From NCBI GenBank assembly GCA_002436115.1, contig DIXV01000082.1, positions 51,771 to 59,785 of the forward strand: a stretch of DNA of 8,015 bases, written 5' to 3'. The position numbers were made by a program, and so were the translations under genes. Positions 6,152-8,015 of the stretch are shown here, one piece after another (the first letter of the stretch is position 1; the number at the start of each line of letters is the position of its first letter). A model generated the notes under the pieces. The model was not told the DNA's origin, made no database searches, and worked only from the letters and a program-made list of their open reading frames with translations. Source of the DNA: Streptococcus sp. UBA6071. GTDB lineage: Bacteria > Bacillota > Bacilli > Lactobacillales > Streptococcaceae.

Positions 6152-7497
6152 TATTTCATCTCCTTTCCAACAGCGTGTTGTTGTGCTAAGAGCTCTCGGA
6201 ATTCTAGCATGGCTGTATAAGTTGCTAAAATATAAGCGTGTTCACAATCTTCTTGGTTTTCAATCAGGTTCATAACTGTTTTTAGGTTACTTACCTCAGT
6301 AATTTTACGCTCATCGTAGCCAGTTACCCTTAGTCGGCGAGCCATTTCTGAATGACGAACACCACTGGCAAAAATCTGTGGAATCGCTAAATCTGTGATT
6401 CTTTCAAAATGAGCATCCCAAATCCAACTCGTGTCAATACCATCAGCATAATTCGCATTGAGTAGAACAGTCAAGGTAAAAGGATAAGGAGCTAAGGCGA
6501 GAGTCTCCAAGGCTTGGCTGGCACCGACAGGGTTTTTAATTAGAATAAGACTACAGGAAGTTTTGCCCAGTTTGAAAGTCTCTTGTCGACCGAACACTGC
6601 TCGACTTTTTTCAAAACCAGCTTTGATAAGATTTGAGGCGACTTCTAGGTGTTGGGCAACAGAAACAGCGGCGAGAGCATTATAAATATTGTAGAGACCA
6701 CCAACATTAATTTTATAATCTTGTCCATCAATGCTAAAGCGGCTGGTGTCATTTGTTACATCTATAAGATCAGTTAAGCAGTAATCTAATTGAGGGCGTT
6801 TGAACCCACAGTTTAGACAAATATATTTACCTAAATTGGCATAGGTTTTAAGCTTGTATTGAAGGATATGCTGGCAATTAGGACAGAGAACACCCTCGGT
6901 ATTGTAATGAACCAAGCTTGGCTCAGTCTCTTCGGTTTTAAAGCCATAGTATTTAGTGGGGTTAATCACCTTGATAGAATTAAACAGCGGGCTATCTCCA
7001 TTGAGGAGAACAGTGGCTTGAGGAGCTTTGGCAGCACCATCAACAATCATTTGATAGGTTGAATAGATTTCCCCATAACGATCCATCTGATCACGGAAAA
7101 TATTAGTGAAAACAAAGAGACTAGGCTTTAGAAAGCTTGTGATTTTGGGAAGGCTCGCTTCATCAATTTCAAGGACTGCAATTTGTTTACCCGTTTTATT
7201 TTTTTTGGCGGATAAGAAAGTGGAGGTAATACCAGTAATCATATTGGCACCAGAAGTATTGGTGGTAATTTCTCCGAAAGCTTCTTGGAGGATGCCAACT
7301 GTTAGAGCAGTTGTTAATGTTTTCCCGTTAGTACCTGTCACAATGATGATTTCATAGTCTTTTGCTAGATGGTCTAGAATATTATTATCAAATTTTAGGG
7401 CAATTTTACCTGGCAGGGTTGACCCTCGTCCTAATTTTTTTAGGATGAACTGGACAGCTTTTCCCGCAAGGATACCTAAGGCAGTATTTATCTTCAT
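6151..7497 (-). CDS. murT: lipid II isoglutaminyl synthase, Mur-ligase-like subunit MurT
   Basis: MurT (448 residues) activates the D-Glu alpha-carboxyl of lipid II with ATP and amidates it using ammonia from GatD. Domain order is: short N-terminal segment with [12 protein letters not shown] (23-34); Mur-ligase central ATPase domain with P-loop VTGTNGKT (53-60), LEIDEAS (109-115) and [13 protein letters not shown] (131-143); an inserted zinc ribbon C205-x2-C208 ... C227-x2-C230; [11 protein letters not shown] (267-277); and the C-terminal DUF1727 domain from about 300. In that domain [15 protein letters not shown] (347-361) holds the Asp, probably D355, that completes the GatD triad. The start matches other streptococcal MurT proteins. 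There is no Shine-Dalgarno before the ATG, and an extended -10 ends only 6 nt upstream, so the message is probably leaderless. It is co-transcribed with gatD and divergent from cdaA. Confidence 0.95.
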   Translation of the reverse strand: MKINTALGILAGKAVQFILKKLGRGSTLPGKIALKFDNNILDHLAKDYEIIIVTGTNGKTLTTALTVGILQEAFGEITTNTSGANMITGITSTFLSAKKNKTGKQIAVLEIDEASLPKITSFLKPSLFVFTNIFRDQMDRYGEIYSTYQMIVDGAAKAPQATVLLNGDSPLFNSIKVINPTKYYGFKTEETEPSLVHYNTEGVLCPNCQHILQYKLKTYANLGKYICLNCGFKRPQLDYCLTDLIDVTNDTSRFSIDGQDYKINVGGLYNIYNALAAVSVAQHLEVASNLIKAGFEKSRAVFGRQETFKLGKTSCSLILIKNPVGASQALETLALAPYPFTLTVLLNANYADGIDTSWIWDAHFERITDLAIPQIFASGVRHSEMARRLRVTGYDERKITEVSNLKTVMNLIENQEDCEHAYILATYTAMLEFRELLAQQHAVGKEMK

Positions 7498-7503
7498 AAA
7501 GAC

Positions 7504-7512
7504 ATTTTACCA
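7504..7512 (-). promoter_or_regulatory. murT-gatD promoter, extended -10, placing +1 at the start codon
   Basis: On the minus strand TGGTAAAAT (7512 down to 7504) is an extended -10, with hexamer TAAAAT at 7509-7504. Only six bases (GTCTTT) separate it from the murT ATG, so normal initiation would begin at or next to A7497 of the start codon. No -35-like hexamer stands 16-18 bp upstream. Confidence 0.55.
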
Positions 7513-7536
7513 CAATTACTGTAAATTAGGCTAGGA

Positions 7537-7565
7537 TTGACAAAGAAAAAATGCTATAATAGGAT
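7537..7565 (+). promoter_or_regulatory. cdaA promoter region, two overlapping candidates
   Basis: TGCTATAAT (7552-7560) is a perfect extended -10. The perfect -35 TTGACA (7537-7542) is only 12 bp before that hexamer, which is too close, but it is exactly 17 bp before TAGGAT (7560-7565, 4/6). Either the extended -10 works alone, or TTGACA serves the downstream hexamer, with start sites about 5 nt apart. Confidence 0.65.
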
Positions 7566-7617
7566 GTATCAATTGAAAATTCTATGTATGAAGAAAATGA
7601 AAGTGATTGAGAGGCGT

Positions 7618-8015
7618 ATGGATATTATCTTACAAATAATTCAGGGGAATAGTCAATATTGGTCAGATCTGTTTGCAAGTCCTTTGGATATTATTATTAA
7701 TAGTTTGGATCTTATTTTAGTCACGTGGTTAATGTATGTTTTTATTAAAGGCGTTGCAGGAACTAAATTGATGACATTGGTTCGAGGGGTTTTTCTTTTT
7801 GCTATTGGTAGCGTTGTTGCAACATCTATGGGACTTCAGACCATCTCTTGGCTGATGAATCAGGTGATTACCTACGGTGTCATCGCTGCTGTTATCATCT
7901 TCTCACCAGAACTACGGGCTGTTCTAGAGAAAATGGGACGTACGACCAAAATCTTCTCCCCTTCAAGCGGTCAGGTTGAAGAGAATAAATTGATTGCAGC
8001 TTTTCTTGCAGCGAC
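7618..8015 (+). CDS. cdaA: diadenylate cyclase CdaA, N-terminal part (3' end outside window)
   Basis: CdaA is the membrane-bound enzyme that makes c-di-AMP from two ATP, a nucleotide controlling potassium uptake, turgor and wall homeostasis. The first 132 residues are visible: three membrane segments (about 28-44, 54-71, 82-97), the AGTK...LVRGV linker (47-58), and FSPELRAVLEKMGR (95-108), the conserved entry to the DAC catalytic domain. The catalytic DGA and RHR motifs lie beyond the edge, as would cdaR and glmM if the usual Firmicute operon is kept. I chose ATG 7618 because GAGAGG (7609-7614) stands just before it, though only 3 nt away. In-frame ATGs at 7588 and 7597 would add 10 or 7 basic residues but lack ribosome binding sites. 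The gene runs divergently from murT-gatD. Confidence 0.9.
   Translation, partial: MDIILQIIQGNSQYWSDLFASPLDIIINSLDLILVTWLMYVFIKGVAGTKLMTLVRGVFLFAIGSVVATSMGLQTISWLMNQVITYGVIAAVIIFSPELRAVLEKMGRTTKIFSPSSGQVEENKLIAAFLAA

Noticed and set aside
7520..7535. WalR (VicR) box suggested by TGTAAA near murT
   Set aside because: Only one half-site is present; the second repeat 5 nt further on is missing.
1..8015. Insertion sequences, phage genes, CRISPR arrays or riboswitches
   Set aside because: No transposase, integrase, regular spaced repeats or long structured leader was seen; leaders of estA, ilvD and murT are too short for riboswitches.

Overview
The window is ordinary low-GC Firmicute chromosome, almost certainly from the genus Streptococcus. 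The evidence is the streptococcal/lactococcal-type EstA esterase, a MurT-GatD pair ending and beginning as in pneumococcus, a lone dCMP deaminase, extended -10 (TGn) promoters, and a GCTGGGAC/GTCCCAACC hairpin of the kind common between streptococcal genes. I cannot name the species. I see no mobile element, phage gene, CRISPR array or obvious foreign DNA.

Left part (1-2083), all on the plus strand. It opens with the 3' end of a PAP2-family membrane phosphatase gene. Its third signature motif has serine where the catalytic histidine should be. A complete dCMP deaminase gene follows, then a tRNA-Ala(GGC) with its own near-consensus promoter and a strong downstream hairpin. Next is a multi-pass membrane protein of unknown function that weakly resembles DUF975. 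At its end a good ribosome binding site and ATG lead into only nine codons before a terminator.

Middle part (2084-4900), plus strand. There are two single-gene units, estA (serine esterase) and ilvD (dihydroxy-acid dehydratase, branched-chain amino acid synthesis). Each has an extended -10 promoter and an intrinsic terminator. A 12/15 match to the CodY box lies 23 bp upstream of the ilvD -35 region. The ilvD terminator has a long A-run on its left, so it can also stop the convergent transcript from the right.

Right part (4900-8015). The minus strand carries a DUF59/MIP18-family metal-sulfur assembly factor with its own promoter, and the murT-gatD operon. murT and gatD overlap by one base and encode the enzyme that amidates lipid II glutamate. 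cdaA (diadenylate cyclase, c-di-AMP synthesis) diverges from murT on the plus strand and runs off the window. The 120 bp between murT and cdaA holds promoters in both directions. The murT -10 element sits so close to its ATG that the transcript is predicted to be leaderless.

No wholly new system is evident. The items most worth checking are the PAP2 His-to-Ser change, the predicted leaderless murT-gatD mRNA, the CodY box at ilvD and the possible lost gene after the membrane protein.
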